From a virus: 32,402 nt of DNA. Numbering within the stretch: position 1 is the stretch's first letter; each line of letters begins with the position of its first letter. The stretch spans positions 1-32,402 of IMG/VR virus record IMGVR_UViG_3300046474_000592. The stretch is one strand, 5' to 3'. The translations under genes and the position numbers were made by a program. The notes under the pieces were generated by a model. It was not told the origin of the DNA and made no database searches. It saw nothing but the letters and a program-made list of their open reading frames with translations. Of the stretch, positions 1 through 6,715 are shown piece by piece.

Positions 1-963
1 TTAAAAGCTTGCAGCACCCGGCGGCGTGAGCGCGAATGGCGCGAAAGTTTGCTGGAACTGAGGTTGTGCGCGCGAAGCCACGCATGTGCCGGCATCATTC
101 TCAATCAGCTTGATGATTTGACCCATCGAGCACGTGTGCATGCAGGAATGATGCACCGACAGTACCAATTCCTGCAAAGTAGGATCGCTCTCCAGTCGCA
201 ACACTTTTAATCCAATACTTTCACATTGGTCAACTGGGATGTGACGGGCATGGGTTTTATGCGCATCATGATCAGAAAGAGACGCGACAACTCGGTTAGC
301 GCGTTCCTCGCGGTCTGCATCGGATGCGAACATACCTGAGACTAGCCAGCTCTTGACGATTTCTTTGGACATTACGGTCGCGCGGTGGCACGAATCCAGA
401 TAGGTTGGATGATACTTCCCGATGATCGTTTGCCAGAGCGGGATGCAGTGCGGATCTTTTTTGATTTCTTCCAACGCGCGCTTGAACTCATCCAAAACGG
501 CGGGCATGGAGACACCACCCAACTGAGGATCAAAAGGTCCAAGGCTGGATTGCTTACCAAGAATAATCTCTTGAGTGCTGCATGCGATCATCGTGCCCGC
601 TGACATCGCCATTTGCGGCACGATTGCCCGAATGTTCACGCCGAACATGGATCGCAAATACGCAACTATGGATTCTGCCGCAGCAATGTCGCCACCTGGC
701 GTATGCAAAACTAAGTCGAGACCTTTGGATCGATCCATCTTGTGGATCGTGGTCATAAATCCATTGGTGTCTTCGTCGCCGATTGCAATTCCGCGAAGAT
801 TGGGGTCCACACTAAGGAAGCCCGAGTAGTACACAATGGTATTGCGCTTCGTGTACTCGGCAAGTTTTTTTACATGCCCTCGTCGCACAAGGTCCAGTGC
901 GTTTGGTACGCCCTTGTTCGCGAGCTCTTGGATTTCCGTCAGTATCTCAGACCAGTTTGGCAT
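1..963 (-). CDS. SDH-family ClpP-fold serine protease
   Basis: A 320-aa protein of the SDH/SppA-like clan of ClpP-fold serine proteases. A glycine-rich LHTPGG segment at about residues 87-92 fits the oxyanion/substrate strand. The nucleophile is probably Ser121 in MAMSAGTMI, and a GKQSSLGPFDPQ segment at about 136-147 matches the conserved active-site loop of the family. There is no N-terminal signal peptide, so it is probably cytosolic or peripheral. ATG starts at 963 and the gene ends on the first base of the window, so its downstream context is missing. It lies 6 bp after a 68-aa ORF read in the same direction, so the two are likely co-transcribed. It is outside the integrase, so it is either host flank or prophage cargo. 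Family assignment is firm; substrate is unknown. Confidence 0.8.
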   Translation of the reverse strand: MPNWSEILTEIQELANKGVPNALDLVRRGHVKKLAEYTKRNTIVYYSGFLSVDPNLRGIAIGDEDTNGFMTTIHKMDRSKGLDLVLHTPGGDIAAAESIVAYLRSMFGVNIRAIVPQMAMSAGTMIACSTQEIILGKQSSLGPFDPQLGGVSMPAVLDEFKRALEEIKKDPHCIPLWQTIIGKYHPTYLDSCHRATVMSKEIVKSWLVSGMFASDADREERANRVVASLSDHDAHKTHARHIPVDQCESIGLKVLRLESDPTLQELVLSVHHSCMHTCSMGQIIKLIENDAGTCVASRAQPQFQQTFAPFALTPPGAASF

Positions 964-969
964 TAGTGA

Positions 970-1176
970 TCAGATCCCTGTGCAGTTGGAATACACAATA
1001 TTGACGCTGTTATTCGTCAACGTAAAAATCTTGAAAGGCGCAGGCATTGCCTGAGCTGGTGCGGTGCCGTGGACGGCATTTTCTTTCGGTGTGAAGTGCT
1101 CTGCATACAACTCGGCGTACGTCTTGCCACTTTGCGCCGGTGTAATGGCAGGTGCAAAGTCGTTGGTTGCGATCAT
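970..1176 (-). CDS. Small hypothetical protein upstream of the protease
   Basis: A 68-aa ORF that I do not recognise. It begins at ATG 1176 with an AAGGGG Shine-Dalgarno about 7 nt upstream, and its stop lies 6 bp before the protease start, which suggests a two-gene operon. The middle is rich in Ala and Pro, and the C-terminal third is polar with one Cys. No membrane segment or domain is visible. A partner or substrate role for the protease is possible, but only position supports it. Confidence 0.5.
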   Translation of the reverse strand: MIATNDFAPAITPAQSGKTYAELYAEHFTPKENAVHGTAPAQAMPAPFKIFTLTNNSVNIVYSNCTGI

Positions 1177-1538
1177 AAAGAAGCCCCTTGGGAGATGTAA
1201 AAAAACAAACTGTTGAAGTACGACGAATATTAAAACGATCTAGACCGAATTAGCACACTAATGGTCAAATTATTTGCAAAAACGTGAAACTAAGCAACGA
1301 AAAGTGTGCTTTCGATATTGTCTCGTGCTGAATTGTTCCCCAGCGACGTCAACGAAAACCTTCAATTAAACCACAGAACTGACAGCGTAGTCAAAAAACA
1401 GTCCCTTTGCCGTTTACAGAATTCTCCTCCCCATATAGCGACAAATTTCTCGGCTACGTTAACTGACGATACACAGAGTCCCAATGAAGAACTGTGCGAC
1501 ACTTAGCTTATGTATGAACGAGTTTTCTCCCCATAACA
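1177..1538. other. AT-rich gap next to integrase (candidate attL region)
   Basis: This 362-bp stretch has no convincing gene; a 66-codon + strand ORF at 1306-1506 lacks a ribosome site and looks random. It is clearly AT-richer than its surroundings. It contains a short palindrome ATTAGCACACTAAT at 1249-1262 and a 9-bp direct repeat CTCCCCATA at 1427-1435 and 1527-1535, exactly 100 bp apart. The integrase gene ends at 1539, so this is where an attachment site and integrase arm sites would be expected. No tRNA gene end was found here and no matching repeat was identified at the right side. Confidence 0.35.
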
Positions 1539-2570
1539 CTATTTAGTCGGCCGGACTATCTTGCCTCGGCGAAGGTAGTGACGTTGAGTCGTCTTTACGT
1601 TGCCGTGGCCGAGCAAATCACTCGCAGCTTGTTCGCCGAGCAAGTCGCTCGTGTCGTCAGCAGCCTTCGCACGTAGGTCATAAAAATGGAACGCGCGGAT
1701 CTCATTCGCCATTTCAGGATGTGCCTCGGCTGCGAGTTTTCGTGCATCATGGAAGTGATTGCGCAGCACCGCCGCCGTCATTCGCTTGCCATTGATATTG
1801 GTCAGCAGACCCGCAGTCACTATTTTATGCTTGGCCTTTCTGGCGCGAATGCGCTCCATCAACTCCGCTAATTTTCCCGCGATACGAATCCGCAGCGGCT
1901 GCTTGGTTTTCGCCTGTGTAACGATGAGATAACCGTCGACAACGTCATGCTCGGACATGCGCAGCGCGTCCGCCGGCCGCTGCCCAGTCAGGTAGGCGAG
2001 ATCCATTGCATCGCGTAGAGGCGCGCTGCCCTTGTCATAGACTGCCTTGAACATGGCATCGGTGACATACAGCATTCGCTTGTCCAGAGAGTGGCCCTTA
2101 ATGCCCTCGCAGGGATTGGGCAGATCCGTATAACCCCAGCCCCGAGCGTGATTCCACATCGTCGAGAAGAGGCGCTTACAGCGGTTCGCAGTTGTAGGGA
2201 TGCTGGCGCGATCATCCAGAAACATACGAATGTTCATGGGCTTGATTTGGTCAAGCGGTGCGTCTTTAAACGTCTCAATTAGGTGGCGTATGTCGGACCG
2301 ATAAATCTTTGCGGTATTTTTTGCGAGTTTGGGAACCACCTCGACCAGATAGCGTTTCTCAACATCAGAGAACAGCGTGCCCCTGACTGGCGCGTCCACC
2401 ACGACGAAATCGGCATACTTGCGTAATGCCAGTATGAAATCGCCGCCGAGCGGGATTTCCTTGCGCTTTCCATCGATAGTGCTGCGAAGGTAGTAGTAGG
2501 CCTTACCGCCCCAAACGCGCTTTCGCATGTGGGGCGGTAAATTCAGATTAACGGTTGGCTTTCTGCCCAT
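1539..2570 (-). CDS. int: Tyrosine-type phage integrase
   Basis: A 343-aa tyrosine recombinase that integrates and excises phage DNA. The N-terminal 60 residues resemble an arm-binding region, followed by a SAM-like core-binding domain (about 65-155) and a catalytic domain (about 165-335). Visible catalytic residues are Arg198 (GQRPAD), Arg300 (YDLR), His321 (LLGHG) and the nucleophile Tyr332 (RHYLRR). The first His of the usual HxxR box is Tyr297 here, a variation I believe occurs in some phage integrases. ATG 2570 has AGGG upstream and overlaps the end of the DUF4224 gene by 23 bp, so the two are coupled at the end of the left operon. Confidence 0.93.
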   Translation of the reverse strand: MGRKPTVNLNLPPHMRKRVWGGKAYYYLRSTIDGKRKEIPLGGDFILALRKYADFVVVDAPVRGTLFSDVEKRYLVEVVPKLAKNTAKIYRSDIRHLIETFKDAPLDQIKPMNIRMFLDDRASIPTTANRCKRLFSTMWNHARGWGYTDLPNPCEGIKGHSLDKRMLYVTDAMFKAVYDKGSAPLRDAMDLAYLTGQRPADALRMSEHDVVDGYLIVTQAKTKQPLRIRIAGKLAELMERIRARKAKHKIVTAGLLTNINGKRMTAAVLRNHFHDARKLAAEAHPEMANEIRAFHFYDLRAKAADDTSDLLGEQAASDLLGHGNVKTTQRHYLRRGKIVRPTK

Positions 2571-2769
2571 GACTTACCCTTGGTTGTATCCATAATTTTG
2601 TTTGCGTGGCCTCTTTTCGCCCTTCTAAGGCAGCGACGGTAACGACAGGCCGGCCGATTGCATTTACCCAGAAGGCAATGCCCATCAATCGAAGTTGCTC
2701 TACCTGTTTCGATTTGATTCGCCGCCCCGTGAGGATCGCGACCTCGTCCAAAGTAAGGAACGTGCTCAT
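2548..2769 (-). CDS. DUF4224 protein, probable excisionase
   Basis: A 73-aa protein matching the DUF4224 pattern: FLTLDEVAILTG, then KQVEQL, then GIAFWVNAIGRPVV. This resembles a compact winged-helix DNA-binding fold. The family is usually found directly upstream of phage integrases, as here, where it overlaps the int start. A recombination directionality (Xis-like) role is inferred from size, fold and position. ATG 2769 is preceded by AAAGGA at a good distance. It sits 65 bp downstream of parB in the same leftward operon. Confidence 0.75.
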   Translation of the reverse strand: MSTFLTLDEVAILTGRRIKSKQVEQLRLMGIAFWVNAIGRPVVTVAALEGRKEATQTKLWIQPRVSHGQKANR

Positions 2770-2834
2770 TGCGATTCCTTTCTAGTTAGCTTGCATGCAT
2801 CATCTATTTCGACTCCTAAAGATCTGGCATCGGG

Positions 2835-4706
2835 TCAAGTGCGCTCCGCCAGTGAAACTGACAGCGCGCGATTTTTCTTAACCTTAATAGTCGGGCCGGT
2901 CGTGTGCTGTGCTGGGGAGTCAGCTTTTGTTTTCAGCTTCAAAACGGCGCGCTCCGACGTTGGAGTAGCTTGAGTTGCCGGGGTAACTGGCTCTGATGCT
3001 GTAGCCTCGTCCGTTTGGCATTCAGCGACAATGTTTGTTGGCGAGATATCGAGCTGGCGATAGTCCTTTGTTGGATCAAGGCCTTCGAGCTTCGCCAGTG
3101 CTTGCAGCGTGTCAACGCCATAGTTGTCTTCGAGACGATCTACCTCCCAATGCTGAACGCTGAGGAACTCCCCAATGAGCAGGTCGAGAACAATCATTTG
3201 GATTTGAGCGTATTCAGCTTGATCGATGTACGCGCACACGCCAGCATCGCTGCGGTCTTCGAACGAATATAGGTCGCCAATCAGGTCATCTGGCAGCGCA
3301 TGCTCACGTACGAGTAGCTTCGCAATTTCACGGAACATCTCCAAGCTAAAGCCGGTATGCGTTGAGCTGCGGATCTCCCGGTATAGTGCTACGCGCTGAG
3401 ACGTGATTTCTGCCGCAAGCCGTTCCTTGTCAGCCTTCTCCTGCTGCTTCTTTACAGCGGCGGCTGTGGGCTTGCCTGTTGATGGCTCATTGGCGATGCG
3501 GGCTTGATGCACACTCTCGGATTCGCATGCCCCGGCCTTCTCCAGCGCGGCTTGAATATCCGCGCGATAGTAAGCTGCTTCCACGCTGCCATCTTCGCGC
3601 TTGATGTACTTCGCTGGCGACGGCGTTTCGACTTCGGCCAAGTGCTTCTTGACGGTTCCGGCCATGCCGGTCGCTGGCGATACGCGGTCGAAGGCACTCA
3701 AATGGTGGTCTACCGTTACGAGCTCAGCATCGCGGCTCCAGTTTTTGGCGGTAATGTTCTTGGCTTCTTCGCCTTCTAGAACCGGAATGCCGGACTTGTT
3801 TGCGACGACGATCACGCGCTGATAGTGTGCAGCCTTCTTTTCGGCAAAGCAGTCTGGATCTGTGCATACGTCTGCACTCTTTGCGTCGGCGTAGATTTCT
3901 GGTTGATTGCCGGTTCGCTTCGGGCACTTCACGCAGTTGCCGGCACTCGCCAGCAACTTGGCATCTTTGACGTCAAACGGCGCGTCAACCAATTCGAGCG
4001 TATAGCGGCTTGCGATGTGAAGTGCAGCTTGGCGAACGGACATTGGCTCGCCATTGTGCTGCGGCGCCATAATTTCATTGAGTGCCTTGTCTTGCAGGTC
4101 CGGCGTCGGTATGCGTGCGATTAGCAAAGCGGTCGAGGCAGGGAAGCGCTTTACATCATCGAGGAACATCTCACGCGCCTTGAGCGACAGCGCGCACAGT
4201 TTGAGCCGTGCGTAGACATAGGATCGGCTCTGCTTCACCCTTGCCGCCAACTGATCGGCGTTGTAGCCGTGCTGGAGCATTAACTGCTCAAATCCGATTG
4301 CTTCTTCTAACGGGTGAGGGTTCTCGCGTTGGATGTTCTCCAGCAGTTGAATCTCCGCCGCCTGTTTGTCAGTCAAGACACGAATGCTGGCAGGAGCTTT
4401 GCTCAGGCCGGCGAGTACGGCTGCGCGGAAGCGGCGCTCGCCAGCGACGATTTCCAGAATTTGCGGCGCGGCGGCGGTTGGTACAACCGGGCGCATGACG
4501 ATAGGCTGCAAAATGCCAACCTCAGCGATGCTATCGGCCAACTGCTGCAATGCTTCTGGATTGAAGCGCGTGCGGTTGGTGTACGAAATACGCACCAGAT
4601 AAAGTGGGACGTCGCGATAGCCTTCTGTCAGCAAGTCATCGGCGATGATTGCTTGATCAGCGGGTGCGAGAACTACTGGTGGTGGAAGTGCGACGAGCTT
4701 ACTCAT
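2835..4706 (-). CDS. ParB/Spo0J-family DNA-binding protein (orphan, no ParA)
   Basis: A 623-aa ParB homologue. The N-terminal CTP-binding domain shows the GERR box (residues 89-92) followed by RAA, and the ENIQRENPHPLEEA segment (123-136). A helix-turn-helix follows at about 149-172. A four-cysteine knuckle (Cys258, Cys261, Cys281, Cys286) follows, then a long charged, partly coiled C-terminal half with a Thr/Ser/Ala-rich tail. It is about twice the length of chromosomal ParB. No ParA ATPase is encoded in the window, so classical partition is not supported; ParB proteins with this motif act as CTP-dependent DNA clamps loaded at palindromic parS sites. Five copies of one palindrome in this window are candidate sites, one of them inside this gene at 3862-3877. 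A regulatory or genome-organising role is inferred. Confidence 0.88.
   Translation of the reverse strand: MSKLVALPPPVVLAPADQAIIADDLLTEGYRDVPLYLVRISYTNRTRFNPEALQQLADSIAEVGILQPIVMRPVVPTAAAPQILEIVAGERRFRAAVLAGLSKAPASIRVLTDKQAAEIQLLENIQRENPHPLEEAIGFEQLMLQHGYNADQLAARVKQSRSYVYARLKLCALSLKAREMFLDDVKRFPASTALLIARIPTPDLQDKALNEIMAPQHNGEPMSVRQAALHIASRYTLELVDAPFDVKDAKLLASAGNCVKCPKRTGNQPEIYADAKSADVCTDPDCFAEKKAAHYQRVIVVANKSGIPVLEGEEAKNITAKNWSRDAELVTVDHHLSAFDRVSPATGMAGTVKKHLAEVETPSPAKYIKREDGSVEAAYYRADIQAALEKAGACESESVHQARIANEPSTGKPTAAAVKKQQEKADKERLAAEITSQRVALYREIRSSTHTGFSLEMFREIAKLLVREHALPDDLIGDLYSFEDRSDAGVCAYIDQAEYAQIQMIVLDLLIGEFLSVQHWEVDRLEDNYGVDTLQALAKLEGLDPTKDYRQLDISPTNIVAECQTDEATASEPVTPATQATPTSERAVLKLKTKADSPAQHTTGPTIKVKKNRALSVSLAERT
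3862..3877. repeat. Dispersed 16-bp palindrome, copy 1 (parS-like candidate)
   Basis: GTGCATACGTCTGCAC, one base away from the perfect palindrome GTGCAGACGTCTGCAC. It lies inside the parB-like gene, where it encodes residues around Cys281 of the zinc knuckle. It is the leftmost of five copies. Confidence 0.7.
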
Positions 4707-4719
4707 GTTTTGGCCTATG

Positions 4720-5229
4720 TTAATCGCGGTCGTTTGCCGCGATGCGTTTGAAATCGATACGTGGTATTAAGCGGCGTGGGCGCTTGCGGGCATAGCTGCT
4801 AATTGCGATGCTGAGCGCTGGATGCTGCATAGCGTCTTTGAACGGCTGCTCAATCCGCAGCGCTCGGTGCGCCGCCTCTAGCAGGCCGCTATTTGGCTCG
4901 GTTGGGTGGACGGCAATAGAGCAGGGCGTTTCGCCCTGTGCGCTCGCGGCAGCAGCGTAGGCATGAAAGCTACTAGGCGCTTTGGTCAGATATGCCGTGG
5001 TTGCGCCAATGGTGCGAACCTTGACGATGAACTCAGTTAGAAGATGCTGATGAACCGCTGCGGCCAGTCGCAAATCATCGGCGGTATCGCCGGGCGTTCC
5101 GGCGAATCCAGTGGATGCGAGGAGTTCAATCGCACTGCTTGCGGCCGCGCTTAACTTTGCGAATGAGGCGTCAACTGCGGCCGCGCAGTCGTCAATGGTG
5201 CTGGCAGATAAGGTGCGTGGCACGTTCAT
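4720..5229 (-). CDS. Hypothetical left-operon protein, alanine-rich
   Basis: A 169-aa protein that I do not recognise. The N-terminal two thirds is Ala/Ser-rich and probably helical. The C-terminus is basic, with a KRPRR cluster near residues 148-152, so nucleic-acid contact is possible. It starts at ATG 5229, whose ATGA overlaps the stop of the preceding 67-aa gene, which indicates translational coupling. It ends 13 bp before parB, so the three genes are one transcription unit from PL. Confidence 0.6.
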   Translation of the reverse strand: MNVPRTLSASTIDDCAAAVDASFAKLSAAASSAIELLASTGFAGTPGDTADDLRLAAAVHQHLLTEFIVKVRTIGATTAYLTKAPSSFHAYAAAASAQGETPCSIAVHPTEPNSGLLEAAHRALRIEQPFKDAMQHPALSIAISSYARKRPRRLIPRIDFKRIAANDRD

Positions 5230-5429
5230 TTGCGCACCTCGGCCGTCGATGGTGGTGCGGTGTGTGCAGACGTCTGCACGCGTTGCACTGGCGGGTTGAG
5301 GTTGCGGGCCTTGATGTAGTCGTGACCTTTCAAGCCCTGAAAGATATCGTTACTTACGGCGACCGTTCGCACCTTGCCAAATAGATCGTCGTCGATTGTG
5401 TGAGTGCTGCTCAGGTTTGATACGTTCAT
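5226..5429 (-). CDS. First gene of the left operon, hypothetical
   Basis: A 67-aa protein that I do not recognise, acidic in its first third and polar and proline-containing towards the C-terminus. It is the first gene after PL. ATG 5429 follows GGAG by 7-8 nt, but that site is part of a predicted mRNA hairpin (5434-5458). Copy 2 of the dispersed palindrome lies in its 3' end and is translated as VQTSAH. By lambda analogy a leftward first gene could be an antiterminator or early regulator, but nothing in the sequence proves this. Confidence 0.55.
   Translation of the reverse strand: MNVSNLSSTHTIDDDLFGKVRTVAVSNDIFQGLKGHDYIKARNLNPPVQRVQTSAHTAPPSTAEVRK
5264..5279. repeat. Dispersed 16-bp palindrome, copy 2 (perfect)
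   Basis: A perfect GTGCAGACGTCTGCAC, inside the 3' end of the 67-aa gene and about 40 bp before the start of the next gene of the left operon. Confidence 0.75.
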
Positions 5430-5433
5430 TTTC

Positions 5434-5458
5434 CACTCCGTTGAAAGATGGCGGAGTG
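5434..5458 (-). promoter_or_regulatory. RBS-sequestering hairpin in the PL leader
   Basis: CACTCCG and CGGAGTG form a 7-bp stem around an 11-nt loop. On the leftward transcript the 3' arm carries the GGAG ribosome binding site of the 67-aa gene, so folding would hide it. The hairpin sits right at the predicted 5' end of the PL transcript. Confidence 0.5.
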
Positions 5459-5459
5459 A

Positions 5460-5488
5460 ATATTACTAATTGGTAATTTATAAGTCAA
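5460..5488 (-). promoter_or_regulatory. Leftward early promoter PL
   Basis: On the minus strand, -35 TTGACT (5483-5488) and -10 TAATAT (5460-5465) are separated by exactly 17 bp, a near-consensus sigma70 promoter. The -10 overlaps operator OL1 and the -35 abuts OL2, so repressor binding should block it. It drives the parB-int operon. Confidence 0.85.
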
Positions 5489-5531
5489 CACCAAATGGTG
5501 ATGTTATTGGAAAAAATTACCATCTTGTAAG
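5462..5531. promoter_or_regulatory. OL operator cluster (three sites)
   Basis: Three 16-bp sites related to ATTACCAATTGGTAAT: ATTACTAATTGGTAAT at 5462-5477 (one mismatch), AACACCAAATGGTGAT at 5487-5502 (12 of 16) and ATTACCATCTTGTAAG at 5516-5531 (12 of 16). Centres are 25 and 29 bp apart. They overlap and flank PL as in the lambda OL region, and match the OR sites 1.2 kb to the right. Confidence 0.75.
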
Positions 5532-5541
5532 AGAAGAGGCG

Positions 5542-5564
5542 AAAAAAATCGGCCGTAGCCGATT
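5542..5564 (-). terminator. Rho-independent terminator after the RHH gene
   Basis: Read leftward, AATCGGC-TACG-GCCGATT is followed by a run of T. It lies 54 bp after the stop of the ribbon-helix-helix gene and just before the OL cluster, so it insulates PL from upstream transcription. A second, AT-rich hairpin (TTGCTTT/AAAGCAA) lies at 5571-5587. Confidence 0.8.
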
Positions 5565-5617
5565 GGTGCGTTGCTTTTTGAAAGCAATTGGTTAGTGGTA
5601 CTCGGTGCCTATGAGAT

Positions 5618-5854
5618 CTAGCGCTCGCGAACTGTGCGTAAAATTTCTTTTGCTAGGGCTTTGATCTCGGAATTCTCTTCTTTGAGCGTCTCCAAGGAAG
5701 CCAGCACCGGGGTTTGCGTGAGCCGGGCTAGGATTTCAGCGTTGATAGAACGCTCGTTCAGATCGGCAGCCTTCTTGATCTCCGCGTGTAGTTCCTCGGG
5801 TATCCTAAGAGCCGTTTTGATACGAATGGTATTCTGCTTTTTTGCTATGGTCAT
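5618..5854 (-). CDS. Arc/Mnt-type ribbon-helix-helix regulator
   Basis: A 78-aa protein with the Arc-family pattern: a short N-terminal basic strand containing NTIRIKTALRIPEEL (about 8-22), then helix A with HAEIKKAADLNERS and helix B with INAEILARLTQ. The C-terminal part (about 50-78) is a charged probable coiled coil. It should bind DNA as a dimer through the beta-strand. The start chosen is ATG 5854, whose ATGA overlaps the stop of an upstream short reading frame; a GTG further up (5902) has its Shine-Dalgarno about 20 nt away and fits less well. It lies between the OL operators and the repressor, so it probably acts in the lysis/lysogeny switch. Confidence 0.8.
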   Translation of the reverse strand: MTIAKKQNTIRIKTALRIPEELHAEIKKAADLNERSINAEILARLTQTPVLASLETLKEENSEIKALAKEILRTVRER

Positions 5855-5913
5855 CGCGCGATTCTCGCGCGTTTGTGTACAATGGTGGAAAAGTGCTGAC
5901 ACTTTGGTGGCAC
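5851..5913 (-). CDS. Short leader peptide coupled to the RHH gene
   Basis: A strong AAGGAGG (5923-5929) is followed 9 nt later by GTG 5913, opening a 20-codon frame (starts V-P-P-K-C-Q-H-F) whose TGA overlaps the ATG of the ribbon-helix-helix gene. An ATG at 5922 in the same frame is too close to the Shine-Dalgarno. No other ribosome site for the regulator is apparent, so its translation may depend on this leader. The peptide itself resembles nothing I know. Confidence 0.4.
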   Translation of the reverse strand: MPPKCQHFSTIVHKRARIAR

Positions 5914-6032
5914 TTTTACCATCCTCCTTACTCTAGTCTCAGCAGCAATAATCCCATCAAAAAGTTGCCCAAAGGATTCAGGTATTCTTTTTGAGATATA
6001 TTCGCCATTTACAATAAACAACAAGTAACACA

Positions 6033-6209
6033 ATGCCCGGAACGATGACGCCAGAAACACGCCGTTTATTAGATGCCTATTTGGCAATGAACTTGGAGGC
6101 TAGGGAGCAGATTTTGAAAGTTGCGGAGGGCATGGCTGCCCGCCACCCAGCAGAGCGCACGGTGGCGTTAAGACTGGTTTCCAATAACGGTGACAAAGCG
6201 TTTCTCTGA
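6033..6209 (+). CDS. Small hypothetical protein converging on the repressor
   Basis: A 58-aa ORF starting M-P-G-T-M-T-P-E-T and ending at TGA 6207-6209. Most of it reads as one or two amphipathic helices (LLDAYLAMNLEAREQILKVA), a pattern common in helical tails of phage regulators. The 3' end overlaps the 3' end of the repressor gene by 42 bp on the opposite strand. No clear Shine-Dalgarno is seen; TTGAGA and a TACAAT-like element lie upstream, but at a poor spacing. An accessory or antirepressor role is only a possibility. Confidence 0.5.
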   Translation: MPGTMTPETRRLLDAYLAMNLEAREQILKVAEGMAARHPAERTVALRLVSNNGDKAFL

Positions 6210-6632
6210 AACTTCCGCTGCAATAATAATCGAGCTTCGCCCGACATCTGTGGCTTGTCGGTAGTTTGTTAGCAGTTCAAGTTCTGTCATGTCGACATAC
6301 ACGAGAGCTGCTTTTCCCTTTTCAATGTGGGCCAATGGCACGAGATGCGGTGCTGCTATTTGCGCGACTTGTGTCTGCGCTGCTGGCGCAGCAACATGCT
6401 CGTCAGATGCTGTGTCGGTTGGTTCTTGTGGCGTGTCCAGCCAGCCGGCGGGCAGGCCGGCCTTCCTTTCCAGATTTCGTGCTTTCTTTTCGCCAAATGA
6501 CTTCGTGCGAAGTAAGCCCGAGATTTCCCCCTGATTCTCACCGGTCTCATCGATAAATCGCGCTTGCGAATCGTCGTAGCGCTCTTGGATTAGCTGGCGA
6601 AGCCTTTGGCGGCGAATGTCCTGTATCTGCAT
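6168..6632 (-). CDS. CI-like phage repressor without peptidase domain
   Basis: A 154-aa protein. Residues about 1-65 form a lambda-repressor-like HTH domain (QARFIDETGENQGEISGLL as the recognition region, then GWLDTP), as in betaproteobacterial phage repressors. The middle is Ala/Gln/Thr-rich and flexible, and residues about 110-140 form a short helical segment. There is no S24/LexA peptidase domain with a Ser-Lys pair, so RecA-stimulated self-cleavage is not expected. It is divergent from the Cro-like gene across the OR operators, which supports the repressor assignment. ATG 6632 has GGGGA about 9 nt upstream. Confidence 0.8.
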   Translation of the reverse strand: MQIQDIRRQRLRQLIQERYDDSQARFIDETGENQGEISGLLRTKSFGEKKARNLERKAGLPAGWLDTPQEPTDTASDEHVAAPAAQTQVAQIAAPHLVPLAHIEKGKAALVYVDMTELELLTNYRQATDVGRSSIIIAAEVSEKRFVTVIGNQS

Positions 6633-6651
6633 GGCTTGATTGTCCCCGCCG

Positions 6652-6707
6652 ATTACTGTTTAGTAAATAACCAAACGGTATTGACCTAGTCATTACCAAT
6701 TGGTAAT
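6652..6707. promoter_or_regulatory. OR operator cluster (three sites)
   Basis: A perfect palindrome ATTACCAATTGGTAAT at 6692-6707, ATAACCAAACGGTATT at 6667-6682 (12 of 16) and a weaker ATTACTGTTTAGTAAA at 6652-6667 (11 of 16). It lies between the divergent repressor and cro genes. The same motif recurs at OL. Confidence 0.8.
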
Positions 6708-6709
6708 AT
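6681..6709 (+). promoter_or_regulatory. Rightward early promoter PR
   Basis: TTGACC (6681-6686) and TAATAT (6704-6709) are separated by 17 bp. The perfect operator occupies the spacer and reaches into the -10. Transcription would start about 6-7 nt after the -10, at or next to the cro ATG at 6716. Confidence 0.85.
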
Positions 6710-6715
6710 TTGCAA

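Noticed and set aside
1427-1535. CTCCCCATA direct repeat as the att core
   Set aside because: Both copies are on the same side of the prophage, only 100 bp apart, and no copy was identified at the right end; at best they are integrase arm sites.
1539-5429. A linear plasmid-prophage of N15 type, suggested by ParB and scattered palindromes
   Set aside because: The recombinase is a normal-sized integrase with an excisionase-like partner, and no protelomerase or ParA is present.
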